Below, piece after piece: positions 17,218-26,102 of a DNA stretch of 48,097 nt. Source of the stretch: an uncultured Pelagibacteraceae bacterium (GTDB lineage: Bacteria; Pseudomonadota; Alphaproteobacteria; Pelagibacterales; Pelagibacteraceae); NCBI GenBank assembly GCA_902547825.1, contig CACCPE010000006.1, positions 1-48,097 of the forward strand, written 5' to 3'. Each line of letters opens with the position of its first letter. Positions within the stretch are counted from its first letter, which is position 1. The notes under the pieces were generated by a model. The model made no database searches, was not told the origin of the DNA, and worked only from the letters and a program-made list of their open reading frames with translations. The position numbers were made by a program, and so were the translations under genes.

Positions 17218-18479
17218 TTTTTGATTACTTTCCAACCAATATCTTTTCTAAAAAAACCAAATTTCCAACTAATTTTTTTAATTATTTTAAAAATATTTTC
17301 TCTGATTTTTTTGAAGTTATTACCCATCGAAGAGATATTTAAAACTCTTCCACCATTAGAATAAACCTTTCCATTTTTTGATTTTGTACCTGCGTGGAAT
17401 ATAAATTCATTTTTGTTTAATTTTATTTTTTTTATATTTTGAATTAGTTTATTCTTTTCGTATTTTCCTGGATATCCTTTTGAACACAAAACTATCGTCA
17501 TACATTTTTGTTTTCTCCATTTAATTTTTAATTTTTTTAAATTATTATTAACTGCTTTATCAATTATTTTTAAAAAGTCAGTTTCGAGTCTTGGCAATAT
17601 AACTTGACACTCTGGATCACCCATTCTTATATTATATTCTATTAGATAAGGCTCATTATTCACGATCATCAATCCAACGTACAAAAATCCTTTATATGGA
17701 GACTTCTTTTTTTTTAATGCTTGTAAAGTAGGTTCAACAATTTTTTTAATTATTTTTTTTTCAAGCGTTGAATTAATTATTGGAGCAGGAGAATAAGCAC
17801 CCATTCCTCCAGTATTAGGCCCTTTGTCATTTTCACCAACACGTTTATGATCTTGTGCAGTACCAAAAAACTTATAATTTTTTTTATCAACAATTAGAAA
17901 ATAACTAGCTTCTTCTCCTTTTAAAAATTCTTCTAAAACTACTTTATTTGAGGATTTGAATTTTCCATCAAATATTTCTTTAGAAATATTCAAAACTTGA
18001 TTTTTTGTTTTACAAATTGTAACACCTTTACCAGCTGCAAGCCCATCTGCTTTTACTACAAGTGGAAACTTATTCCTTTTAATAAAATGAAGTACGTCTA
18101 ATTGATTTCTACAAATTTTAAAATCTGCGGTTGGGATCTTATTTTGCTTACAAATTTGTTTCATAAATGCTTTAGATCCTTCCAATTTGGAGGAAAATTT
18201 ATTAGGTCCGAATACTTTGATTTTTTTTTTTTCCAAAAAATCAACTAATCCTCTGACAAGAGGCTCTTCAGGTCCAATAATAACTAAATTAATTCTTTTT
18301 AATTTAATTAATCGTAGTACCTCTTTAAAATTAAGGATATCTACCTTTACATTTTCGGCAATCTTTGAAGTTCCGGCGTTACCTGGAAAACAGAATATCT
18401 TTTTTGTTGTTTTAGACTCATGTATTTTTTTACATAATGCATGTTCGCGTCCTCCACTACCTATTAAACCAATATTCAT
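17214..18479 (-). CDS. purD: Phosphoribosylamine-glycine ligase
   Basis: A 421-residue ATP-grasp ligase of normal length. It starts MNIGLIGSGGREHALCKKI. VVKADGLAAGKGVTIC lies near residues 140-155, DHKRVGENDKGPNTGGMGAYSPAP near 211-234, and IEYNIRMGDPECQVILPR near 282-299. It makes glycinamide ribonucleotide in purine synthesis. An oddity is a run of twelve T bases at 18221-18232 (twelve A in the coding strand, three consecutive AAA codons), a likely site of polymerase slippage or assembly error. The C-terminal region is highly basic. It is divergent from the DUF2093 gene across 28 bases. Confidence 0.96.
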   Translation of the reverse strand: MNIGLIGSGGREHALCKKIHESKTTKKIFCFPGNAGTSKIAENVKVDILNFKEVLRLIKLKRINLVIIGPEEPLVRGLVDFLEKKKIKVFGPNKFSSKLEGSKAFMKQICKQNKIPTADFKICRNQLDVLHFIKRNKFPLVVKADGLAAGKGVTICKTKNQVLNISKEIFDGKFKSSNKVVLEEFLKGEEASYFLIVDKKNYKFFGTAQDHKRVGENDKGPNTGGMGAYSPAPIINSTLEKKIIKKIVEPTLQALKKKKSPYKGFLYVGLMIVNNEPYLIEYNIRMGDPECQVILPRLETDFLKIIDKAVNNNLKKLKIKWRKQKCMTIVLCSKGYPGKYEKNKLIQNIKKIKLNKNEFIFHAGTKSKNGKVYSNGGRVLNISSMGNNFKKIRENIFKIIKKISWKFGFFRKDIGWKVIKK

Positions 18480-18507
18480 GTTAAGAGTTATAATGTATAA
18501 TTTATTG

Positions 18508-18708
18508 ATGATTAAAAAAAAAGCTAAACTTATTTATAAACACAACTCTTTCGACGTGGTAGAGAAAGGAGACTATGTTTTATGTGCAGTTTCAGGAAAG
18601 CAGATACTGCTTAGTGATTTAAATTATTGGAATGTAGAATTGCAAGAGGCTTATTTTTCCCCAAAAGAAGCGAAAGTCAAATACGAAAAAGCGAGAAATA
18701 AAAGCTAG
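18508..18708 (+). CDS. DUF2093 domain protein
   Basis: A 66-residue protein starting at ATG 18508. An in-frame ATG at 18493 would add five residues. A long open frame reaches further upstream, but that part is antisense to purD and is not believed. The pattern is DVVEKGDYVLCAVSGKQILLSDLNYWNVELQEAY, with the C-A-V-S/T-G-K-x-I-x-L-x-x-L-x-Y-W core of DUF2093. That family is confined, as far as I know, to Alphaproteobacteria and has no known function. It stands alone between divergent purD and convergent lpxL. Its stop directly abuts the lpxL stop. Confidence 0.82.
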   Translation: MIKKKAKLIYKHNSFDVVEKGDYVLCAVSGKQILLSDLNYWNVELQEAYFSPKEAKVKYEKARNKS

Positions 18709-19584
18709 TTATTTCCATCTATTATGCGTCCAGATCCATTGATTAGGGTTTTTTCTAATCATACTTTCTAAAATTTCATTAAGTTTGAGTGTTAAATCAA
18801 TTTTATTTTTATAATTATGAATATCAATTTCATTTTGAAATTCGATTATAAATTTTGAGTCTTTATCTCTTTCGATAAAAACCGGAATAATTGGCAATTT
18901 ATATTTCAAGGCTAGTTGAGCCGGTAAAGTAGTCGTGTAAGCTGGCTGGCCAAAAAAGTTAACTTTTTCTCCTTCACTTACTCTTTGATCAATCATTAAT
19001 GCAATGCTAAATCCATTATTAATATAATTCATAACTTCTCTTACACCTTTGATGCCTTTTTTTATTTGGTTGTTGCAAACGTATTTTTTTCTTAAATATT
19101 CCATCAGAGGATTTAAAAAAAAATTGTTTAGCGGTCTGTAAATAGTAGCCAATTTGACATTTCTTTTTGTGATCTCCATAGACATGAGCTCAAAGTTTGC
19201 AAAGTGGCCAGAAATAAAAATAGCTTGTTTTTTTCCCTCTATAATATCTTTAAGAATTTCCTCTCCTTTAATTTCTATGTGAGAGCTATTTTTTTTCATA
19301 CGATCTAAAAATATATATTCAACAAATGTCATCCCATAATTTTTCCACATTGAAGATAAAATCATATTTTTTTCAATAGACGTAATATCTTTTTTGAAAA
19401 TCTTTAAATTTTTATTTATTACTTTTTTAGATTTAAAATAATGTGCAAAATATAAAAAAATAAATGAGAACATTGATCTACCTAATTTTACTCCAATTAT
19501 ACGTCCAAAAAATAGAAGAAAATAAATTATCGTAGCTTGTAAAAAATAGTTAAGAAATTTTATCATAAATTTTACTAATATCAT
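18709..19584 (-). CDS. Lipid A biosynthesis acyltransferase, LpxL/HtrB family
   Basis: A 291-residue protein with one N-terminal hydrophobic segment and the HX4E catalytic pattern in ISGHFANFELM near residues 122-132, as in LpxL. Also present are TIYRPLNNFFLNPLM, ALMIDQRVSEGEKVNFFGQPAYTT near 195-218, and WIWTHNRWK at the very end, all typical of the family. It would add a secondary acyl chain to Kdo2-lipid A at the inner membrane. The start at 19584 overlaps lpxK by 35 bases. An ATG at 19566 (six residues shorter, 17-base overlap) is equally possible. The acyl donor cannot be read from the sequence. Confidence 0.9.
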   Translation of the reverse strand: MILVKFMIKFLNYFLQATIIYFLLFFGRIIGVKLGRSMFSFIFLYFAHYFKSKKVINKNLKIFKKDITSIEKNMILSSMWKNYGMTFVEYIFLDRMKKNSSHIEIKGEEILKDIIEGKKQAIFISGHFANFELMSMEITKRNVKLATIYRPLNNFFLNPLMEYLRKKYVCNNQIKKGIKGVREVMNYINNGFSIALMIDQRVSEGEKVNFFGQPAYTTTLPAQLALKYKLPIIPVFIERDKDSKFIIEFQNEIDIHNYKNKIDLTLKLNEILESMIRKNPNQWIWTHNRWK

Positions 19585-20491
19585 TTAATAGCTTTTCTTT
19601 TTGATTAATTATAAGATCGACTTCTGCATAATCAATACTACTGTAATTGTAATCTTTAATTCTACAAAAATCTTTCTCCGTCATTATTATTTTGTAGTTT
19701 TTTTCTTTTGATCTTTTTATTATTTTCTCGATTTCGGATTTTTTAAAAAGAAAATGATCCGGAAAAACAAGTTTTTCTTTTACATCTAAATTATTATCTT
19801 GAAGTAGTTTGAAAAAATTTTCTGGATTACCTATTCCAGCAATAGCTATTAGTTTTTCATTTTTAAATTTTTCAGCATTTTTAAGATTGTAATTTGAATA
19901 ATAAAAAGATACCTCTTTATTATATTTTTTTATTTTTTTTTCAAAAATTTCATTCTTTTTTCCGTTAATTATTATTATTTTTACATTTTCTATAGAATTA
20001 AGAGTTTCTCTTAAGGGTCCCGAAGGTATTACAAACCCATTTCCTATTAATTGATTTTCATTGAAACATAAAATATTGAAATCTTTATTAATTTTGTAAT
20101 CTTGAAATCCATCATCTAAAATAACTGTGTCAAACCCTCTTTTGATAGCCTTATTAATTCCATCAACTCTATTTTTTTCTGTAATTAGATAAGAATAATT
20201 TTTCTCAATTAATTTATATTCATCAATATGATTTTTATAGAATTTTCTAATTATTGCAGTTTTCTTTCCAATTTTTGATATTTCTTTAGCTAGAAAAATT
20301 GATAAAGGTGTTTTACCTGTACCACCTAAATAGATGTTTCCTATACATATAACTTTTACTTTAAATTTTAAAACTCTAGTAATTTTTTTTTTTATCCAAA
20401 TGAGTAATATTAAAGTAAAAGTTATAGGCAAAAGCACATATGGAAAAACACTTTTCTTTGTACCCCAAAATTTAGGTTTTATAAGTTTCAT
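19550..20491 (-). CDS. lpxK: Tetraacyldisaccharide 4'-kinase
   Basis: A 313-residue LpxK. It starts KPKFWGTKKSVFPYVLLP with a membrane segment near residues 17-31. The P-loop is GNIYLGGTGKTPLSIFLA near 52-69, followed by IIRKFYK, DDGFQDYKINKDFNILCF near 122-139, and VFPDHFLFKK near 240. It phosphorylates the lipid A precursor at the 4' position on the inner face of the inner membrane. The canonical 'SRGY' after the P-loop reads RKFYK here. It overlaps waaA by 20 bases and the acyltransferase gene downstream, so the three are translationally coupled. Confidence 0.94.
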   Translation of the reverse strand: MKLIKPKFWGTKKSVFPYVLLPITFTLILLIWIKKKITRVLKFKVKVICIGNIYLGGTGKTPLSIFLAKEISKIGKKTAIIRKFYKNHIDEYKLIEKNYSYLITEKNRVDGINKAIKRGFDTVILDDGFQDYKINKDFNILCFNENQLIGNGFVIPSGPLRETLNSIENVKIIIINGKKNEIFEKKIKKYNKEVSFYYSNYNLKNAEKFKNEKLIAIAGIGNPENFFKLLQDNNLDVKEKLVFPDHFLFKKSEIEKIIKRSKEKNYKIIMTEKDFCRIKDYNYSSIDYAEVDLIINQKEKLLNDISKIYDKIS

Positions 20492-21764
20492 TTAATAAAA
20501 ATTTATTTACATATCTCATAGTATCGTTCAGAGTTTTTTGACTTAATTTATCTATAAGTGAAGAATACTTATTAATATCTTTATGATCCTCTTTAAAATC
20601 TTTCACTAAAAAGTTTATCAACTCTCCTTCATTATTAATTTCTTTTGAAATATCATTAATTTCTAAGGTTTTGTATATTTCAGAAAAATTATCAACAAAT
20701 GGGCCATGATATATTTTACATCCCACTTTGACTGCATCCAAAGGGTTTTGTCCTCCTTTGTCTTTAAATTTTGATAATAGTGATTTTCCTACGAAAGCAC
20801 TTTTAGAAAACTTTATAAATTTTTTTAAATTACCAAAAGAATTAATTATTATCACGTCTGATTTTTCGTTAATGATATTATCTTTATTCAAAACCTGGGC
20901 AGTTAATTTTAATTGATTACTTAGCTCTTTAATTTGGCTTACTCTCTCTAAATGCCTAGGTGCAATTATAATTGAAATATTTTGATTTTTTTCCCTAAGT
21001 TTCAAGTGTACGTTTAAACAAAATTTTTCTTCTTCATCGTGAGTACTTATTGCGCACCAATATTTTTTTCTGCTTTGTACACTTTCTATTGATCCAATTT
21101 CGTCTTTGGTAATCTCATTTTCATTTATGAGCTTTATGTTTCCCACATGAAATATATTTTTTGCATTTAATTTATGTAGATATTTTTCAGTTTCTTTATT
21201 TGAGCTTAAGCATAAACTAAAATTTTTGAAAATTTCTTTTGCCACAGGTAAAACTAATGACCATTTTTTATATGATTTTGACGTTATTCTAGCATTTAAA
21301 ATTGCAAGAGGAATTTTAAATTTATTAGCATTAGTAATTAAATTTGGCCAGATTTCTGAGTCAACTAAAAAAATTGCCATTGGCTTCCACATTTTAATAA
21401 AATTTTTAATTATAAAATCCACATCTACTGGGAAAAACCTATGTTGGACATTATTAAATCTTTTCAATTCTTCTGAAGCTAGGTTTCCAGAACTTAAAGT
21501 TACAGTAGTTATCAAAAATTCTAAATCTTTTCTTTCTTCATTAAGTCTACTTATAATTGGCAATATACTTTTAAATTCTCCGATACTTGCAGCATGAAAC
21601 CACATAAGTTTCTTTTTTTGATCTTTTTTAATATTGAAGCTACTTAAAAAGATTTTTTCTTTAAATCTTTTATTATCTTCCTTTTTTTTTAATTTTCTAA
21701 AAAATATGAGTAAAATAATTATTGGATAAATAAGGTTTGTTAAAAACCTATAAATTTGGATCAT
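20472..21764 (-). CDS. waaA: 3-deoxy-D-manno-octulosonic acid (Kdo) transferase
   Basis: A 430-residue GT-B glycosyltransferase with an N-terminal membrane segment (about residues 5-22). It shows LMWFHAASIGEFKSILPII near 54-72 with the conserved Glu of the family, FLVDSEIWPNLI near 126, LNARITSKSYKKW, IAPRHLERV near 272, and a GGQNPLDAVKVGCKIYHGP segment near 337-356 that binds CMP-Kdo. It adds Kdo to lipid IVA. Whether one or two residues are added is not evident. It sits 5 bases downstream of msbA and overlaps lpxK. Confidence 0.94.
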   Translation of the reverse strand: MIQIYRFLTNLIYPIIILLIFFRKLKKKEDNKRFKEKIFLSSFNIKKDQKKKLMWFHAASIGEFKSILPIISRLNEERKDLEFLITTVTLSSGNLASEELKRFNNVQHRFFPVDVDFIIKNFIKMWKPMAIFLVDSEIWPNLITNANKFKIPLAILNARITSKSYKKWSLVLPVAKEIFKNFSLCLSSNKETEKYLHKLNAKNIFHVGNIKLINENEITKDEIGSIESVQSRKKYWCAISTHDEEEKFCLNVHLKLREKNQNISIIIAPRHLERVSQIKELSNQLKLTAQVLNKDNIINEKSDVIIINSFGNLKKFIKFSKSAFVGKSLLSKFKDKGGQNPLDAVKVGCKIYHGPFVDNFSEIYKTLEINDISKEINNEGELINFLVKDFKEDHKDINKYSSLIDKLSQKTLNDTMRYVNKFLLNETYKT

Positions 21765-21769
21765 TAAAT

Positions 21770-23512
21770 TTATTTAAGTTGTTTTTCGTAAAGTGATTTA
21801 TATTCGATACAATCATTTATTAATTTGTCATGCTTTCCAGAGTCAATTATTTTTCCATTTTTGATAACAAAAATTTTATCTGCGTTATGTATTGTTGAAA
21901 GTCTATGTGCGATTACTAGAGTTGTTTTATTTTTAGTGAGATTTAAGATTGCATTCTGGACTTTTTCCTCAGACTCAGCATCTAAAGAAGATGTCGCTTC
22001 ATCTAACAATATAATTGGTGATTCTTTTAAAATGGCTCTTGCTATCGAGATTCTTTGTTTTTGACCTCCTGATAGCCTCACGCCATTTTCGCCAATTAAT
22101 GTCTCATATTTATTAGGTAACTTGTCAATAAATTCATCAGCAGCTGCAAAAACACATGCCTTCTTAATCTCTTCATCCGAAGCATTATCTTTTGCGTAAG
22201 CGATATTCTTTTTAATTGTATCATCAAATAAGATTACATCTTGGCTGACCATAGATAAATTTTTTCTCAGTGATCTTATTGTTACATTTTTAATATTTTG
22301 ATCATCAATTTCAATAAGACCCTCTTGCGGATCGTAAAATCTAGGCAGTAAATTAATAATTGTACTTTTTCCAGCACCACTATGTCCAACAAAGGCAGTC
22401 ATAGTATTTCCTTTAATATCAAGATTAATATTTTTGATCGCTTTTTCTTTTGTAGAACTGTACTTAAAAGCTACATTTGTAAATCTAATTTGTGAATTTC
22501 TTATGATTAAATCTGAATTATCTTTATTCTCAATAATTTCGATTTTTTTATCTATAACACTACTTATTCTTTTAAATGCCGCCGCCCCCTGATATGCAGC
22601 CATATTAATTGTAGCCAAAGATCGTATCGGTTGATAAGCTAACATCATTGCAGCTAGAAAAGAAAAAAAATTATTTACCTCTAGCTCACCAGAAGCAATT
22701 AATTTTCCCGAAAAAAAAATAAAACCTGCAATCATAAATCCTGTCAATGTTTCCATGATTGGTGTAGCTCTAATTACAACACTTCCTATTTTAATATTTT
22801 TTTCGACGAGATCATTTATTACATCATTTGCTTTTTTAGTCTCCTCATCTTCTTTCTGGTAAATTCTTATCATTTTTGATCCTTTTAATATTTCTGATAA
22901 AAAAGAGACTAATTTTCCTGACGACTCCCCAGCTTTACTTGTAGCTTTACCAATTCTTTTTCCTAAAGATTTGGCTAAACCACCAGCTAACGGCATCATC
23001 AATATAGCAAATAATGCTAATTTCCAATTTTGATAAAACATTAAAGAAACAAGGGCAATAACTGAAAAACTGTCCTTCATTAAATTTAAAACACCAGTGC
23101 TTACAAGATTTTGAACTTGGTGTGTATCAAACATAATATTGGAAATATATTTTCCAGAGTGTCTATTTTCCAAAGTCTGAACATCTGAAATTAATATATT
23201 TTTTGCAACTTCTTTTTTAAGTTCTCCTGCAACCTCCTCTCCAACTCTAATAATCTTTATTCGCGCCATATATAATGAAAGGCCTTTGCTAGTAAAAGCA
23301 AATATAATTAAAAGAGGTATAGACCAAGCAAAAGTTCTATCTTGATCTATAAATATTTTTTTTACAGCTGGATCTAAAAGCCAAGCAATTCCAGAAGTGC
23401 TTCCAGCCACAATTATAGATAGGATTAATGCAATTAAAATAGTATTTATGTGTTTTTTTACATAATCTCTATATAATCTTTTTAATATTAATTTAACTTC
23501 TTGAAATTTCAT
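21770..23512 (-). CDS. msbA: Lipid A export ABC transporter, MsbA family
   Basis: A 580-residue half-transporter. The N-terminal membrane domain has about six hydrophobic segments up to residue 310. The ATPase domain has Walker A FVGHSGAGKSTIINLLPRF near 374-392, signature LSGGQKQR near 478-485, Walker B PIILLDEATSSLDAESE near 498-514, and the switch His in IAHRLSTIH. MsbA flips lipid A-core across the inner membrane. Its place at the head of waaA-lpxK-lpxL supports this over a general multidrug exporter. The gene starts one base after the ubiA stop. Confidence 0.92.
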   Translation of the reverse strand: MKFQEVKLILKRLYRDYVKKHINTILIALILSIIVAGSTSGIAWLLDPAVKKIFIDQDRTFAWSIPLLIIFAFTSKGLSLYMARIKIIRVGEEVAGELKKEVAKNILISDVQTLENRHSGKYISNIMFDTHQVQNLVSTGVLNLMKDSFSVIALVSLMFYQNWKLALFAILMMPLAGGLAKSLGKRIGKATSKAGESSGKLVSFLSEILKGSKMIRIYQKEDEETKKANDVINDLVEKNIKIGSVVIRATPIMETLTGFMIAGFIFFSGKLIASGELEVNNFFSFLAAMMLAYQPIRSLATINMAAYQGAAAFKRISSVIDKKIEIIENKDNSDLIIRNSQIRFTNVAFKYSSTKEKAIKNINLDIKGNTMTAFVGHSGAGKSTIINLLPRFYDPQEGLIEIDDQNIKNVTIRSLRKNLSMVSQDVILFDDTIKKNIAYAKDNASDEEIKKACVFAAADEFIDKLPNKYETLIGENGVRLSGGQKQRISIARAILKESPIILLDEATSSLDAESEEKVQNAILNLTKNKTTLVIAHRLSTIHNADKIFVIKNGKIIDSGKHDKLINDCIEYKSLYEKQLK

Positions 23513-23513
23513 C

Positions 23514-24374
23514 TTATATTCCTCTTAATATAAAACTCAAAAATAAAATTAATCCTGAATAATTATTTAATTTAAATAATTTTAAAGAATTTTTAGGTTC
23601 AGAGATCTTTAAATTTACAACTTGATAACCTAAACTAAAAATAAAAAAAATAAATAATAGGGTAAACATATTGACCCCTATCTCTTGTTTAAATAAAAAA
23701 GCTAGTCCAAAGAATGTGCAAAAATAACAAAAACCAATAAACATTTTTATATTTTTTTTAAATTTTATTGAAGTTGATTTAATACCAATTATTTCATCAT
23801 CTGACATATCTTGAGTTCCGTAAATGGTGTCATAACCCAATGTCCAAAATATGGCTGAAAAGTACAGAATTAAAATTTCTATTGAAATTGAACCATTCAC
23901 TGAAGTCCAAGCCATAATTATCCCCCAATTAAAAGTTAAACCTAAAAATAGTTGAGGCCAATAAGTAACTCTTTTCATATAAGGATAAGTGAATGCTAAA
24001 ATCATTGAGCTCATCCCTAAAATTATTGTGAGCCTATTAAATTGAATTAAGATTAAAAAAGCGATTAAGCAAAGTATTGCAACATATAATAAAGATTTAC
24101 GAATTGTAATTTTTCCTGAGGCTAAAGGTCTTGATTTGGTTCTCTTAACTCTGATATCAAAATCTTTATCGACAATGTCATTGACTATACATCCTGCACT
24201 TCTCATTAAAACTGAACCACCAAAGAATAAAAGAAGATAACTTATAAATAATTCTAAATTTTGATTATAGCTGTATGCATATGCTAAACCCCAGGAACAA
24301 GGCCAAAATAAAAGTAAATAACCAATCGGTTTATTTAATCTAGTTAAATTTATGAAAATATTTAAATGATGCAT
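23514..24374 (-). CDS. ubiA: 4-hydroxybenzoate polyprenyltransferase
   Basis: A 286-residue polytopic membrane protein with about eight hydrophobic segments. Both prenyl-diphosphate motifs are visible: NDIVDKDFDIRVKRTKSRPLASG near residues 65-87, and YDTIYGTQDMSDDEIIGIKST near 180-200. It attaches the polyprenyl chain to 4-hydroxybenzoate in ubiquinone synthesis. It is the first gene of the minus-strand run leading into msbA with a one-base gap, and is divergent from the DUF2721 gene over 53 bases. The N-terminus RLNKPIGYLLLFWPC is standard for UbiA. Confidence 0.95.
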   Translation of the reverse strand: MHHLNIFINLTRLNKPIGYLLLFWPCSWGLAYAYSYNQNLELFISYLLLFFGGSVLMRSAGCIVNDIVDKDFDIRVKRTKSRPLASGKITIRKSLLYVAILCLIAFLILIQFNRLTIILGMSSMILAFTYPYMKRVTYWPQLFLGLTFNWGIIMAWTSVNGSISIEILILYFSAIFWTLGYDTIYGTQDMSDDEIIGIKSTSIKFKKNIKMFIGFCYFCTFFGLAFLFKQEIGVNMFTLLFIFFIFSLGYQVVNLKISEPKNSLKLFKLNNYSGLILFLSFILRGI

Positions 24375-24427
24375 TAATTATTACTTGTAAATATCAAACA
24401 GTATCTTCATAATCAATTTGATTCGAT

Positions 24428-24838
24428 ATGGATATTGATTATACAGTAGCAGCTTTAATGTTCCCTGCAATTCCATTAATGATGACGATGTATAGTAATC
24501 GTTTTCACACTCTGAGCGCATTAATTAGACAACTACATGACAAATTTACTTTTGAAAAAAAGGTTCCACCAGAGTTAGAAAAACAACTTCATGTTTTAAA
24601 TAAAAGAACTAATTTTTTAAAATATGTAATGGGGTTTTCATCTTTTGGATTTCTTTTTAATATGCTTACAGTATTACTATTATATTTAAACTTAACATTT
24701 TATGCTAGGCTAAGTTTCGCGTTGTGCTGTGTATGTATGATAATTTCAATATTCCTATTTTTACAGGAGGTTAGAATGTCTAACGAAGCTTTGAAATATC
24801 ACCTTAGTGATATGGATACTATGAAAAAGGATTTATAG
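24428..24838 (+). CDS. DUF2721 family membrane protein
   Basis: A 136-residue protein with an N-terminal hydrophobic segment (about 8-23), a conserved-looking RFHTLSALIRQLHDKF stretch near 25-40, and two more membrane segments (about 65-85 and 90-110). This fits the DUF2721 pattern 'N-R-x-x-x-x-x-R-x-R-x-L' between helices, though the match is loose. Function is unknown. It stands as a single gene between divergent ubiA and the convergent DUF1289 gene, which ends 5 bases away. No signal peptide or enzymatic motif is visible. Confidence 0.7.
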   Translation: MDIDYTVAALMFPAIPLMMTMYSNRFHTLSALIRQLHDKFTFEKKVPPELEKQLHVLNKRTNFLKYVMGFSSFGFLFNMLTVLLLYLNLTFYARLSFALCCVCMIISIFLFLQEVRMSNEALKYHLSDMDTMKKDL

Positions 24839-24843
24839 ATCGA

Positions 24844-25107
24844 TCAATTCTCTAAAAGTTTTTTTTTGAAAAGCGAAATTCCTTGCTTAACTTTATGATT
24901 ATAGGACTCTTCAAAAGTGGTCAATTGCCAACCTTGCATCCGCAATTTTATTTTCTTAAGATTTTCTAATTTCCATTCTTCACTAATATTTTCATCTTTC
25001 CATTTTTTTTTTTCTTCATTAGTTCTTGCGCATCCATAACAGTAGCCAGTTATAGGATCAGTTTTACAAATACTAATACAAGGAGAAATTGTTTTTTTTG
25101 ACATCAA
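24844..25107 (-). CDS. DUF1289 domain protein
   Basis: An 87-residue protein. It starts with the DUF1289 cysteine pattern SPCISICKTDPITGYCYGC (cysteines near residues 9, 13, 23 and 26), followed by ARTNEEKKKWKDENISEEW. Four cysteines in this spacing suggest a metal site, but none has been assigned to my knowledge. A basic C-terminal half follows that is not part of the domain. It overlaps the quinone oxidoreductase gene upstream by four bases, so it is the last gene of that redox group. Confidence 0.85.
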   Translation of the reverse strand: MMSKKTISPCISICKTDPITGYCYGCARTNEEKKKWKDENISEEWKLENLKKIKLRMQGWQLTTFEESYNHKVKQGISLFKKKLLEN

Positions 25108-26078
25108 GGAATTAAAATTGCTGGACCAATTAATTTTCTTGCCTCTAGGTCTGCGTGTGCTTTTTTTGCATCTAAAAGCTTATATTTTTTTGAAATTCTA
25201 ATTTTTATTTTTCCAAATTTAACCTTTTCAAAAATTTGATCTGCTCCAGCTTGAAGTTCTTTTCTATTACTAAAATATTGCCCAATAGAAGGCCTTGTTA
25301 AGTATAGCCCTTTAGGTTGGATGTCTCTTGGAACATTTACAGGATCTAAAGGTCCAGATGCATTTCCAAAACTTATCATCATACCTCTTGTTGAAAGACA
25401 TTCTAGTGATCCATAGAATGTTTTTTTTCCAACCCCGTCAAATACTGCAGGTACTCCCTTATTTTTAGTAATTTTCATTACTTCTTTGGCAAAATTATCT
25501 TTTGTATAATTTATAACGTGAGAGTAACCATTTTCTTCTGCTATTTTAATTTTATCATCAGATCCAACTGTTCCAATCACTTTTGCTCCAATACTATTAG
25601 CCCATTGAGCAAATATTTGACCAACTCCTCCAGCAGCTGCATGAAAAAGAACTGTTTCACCAGCTTTAAGTTTGTAAGTTTTTGTAAGTAAATAGTTTGT
25701 AGTTAAACCTTTTGTCATTAAAGTTGCGGCCAACTCATGTGAAATCCCATCAGGAAGTTTTACTGCTATTTTAGCTGGGATGATTCTTTGTTGCGCATAA
25801 GCTCCTAAAGGCACAGAGGCGTAGGCAATATTATCACCTTTATTAAATACAGAAACATTTGAACCTACCTCATCAATTTTTCCAGCAGCTTCTAAGCCAA
25901 TACCACTTGGCAATTTGATTGGGTACAAACCAGATCTGTGATAAGTATCAATATAATTTAAACCAATTGCATGATTAGTAACTTTAATTTCATCTGCTTC
26001 TGGAGAAGCAACATTTACATCCTGAAGTTCCAATACCTCAGGACCTCCATTTTTTTTCATTACAATAGATTTAGACAT
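25104..26078 (-). CDS. NADPH:quinone oxidoreductase, zeta-crystallin type MDR
   Basis: A 324-residue medium-chain dehydrogenase/reductase without the zinc-binding residues of alcohol dehydrogenases. Motifs are GLNYIDTYHRSGLYP near residues 39-53, PSGIGLEAAGKIDEVG, and the nucleotide-binding HAAAGGVGQIFAQWANSIGAKVIGTVGS near 145-172. The start MSKSIVMKKNGGPEVLEL is typical of Qor. It would reduce quinones or enones with NADPH, but the physiological substrate cannot be read from sequence. It lies 24 bases downstream of the pirin gene and overlaps the DUF1289 gene. Confidence 0.92.
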   Translation of the reverse strand: MSKSIVMKKNGGPEVLELQDVNVASPEADEIKVTNHAIGLNYIDTYHRSGLYPIKLPSGIGLEAAGKIDEVGSNVSVFNKGDNIAYASVPLGAYAQQRIIPAKIAVKLPDGISHELAATLMTKGLTTNYLLTKTYKLKAGETVLFHAAAGGVGQIFAQWANSIGAKVIGTVGSDDKIKIAEENGYSHVINYTKDNFAKEVMKITKNKGVPAVFDGVGKKTFYGSLECLSTRGMMISFGNASGPLDPVNVPRDIQPKGLYLTRPSIGQYFSNRKELQAGADQIFEKVKFGKIKIRISKKYKLLDAKKAHADLEARKLIGPAILIP

Positions 26079-26102
26079 TTTTACGGGAACGTACTTTAAC
26101 TT

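Noticed and set aside
18187-18507. Upstream open frame continuing into the DUF2093 gene
   Set aside because: It is antisense to the start of purD, whose family motifs are clear; only the part from about 18508 resembles DUF2093.
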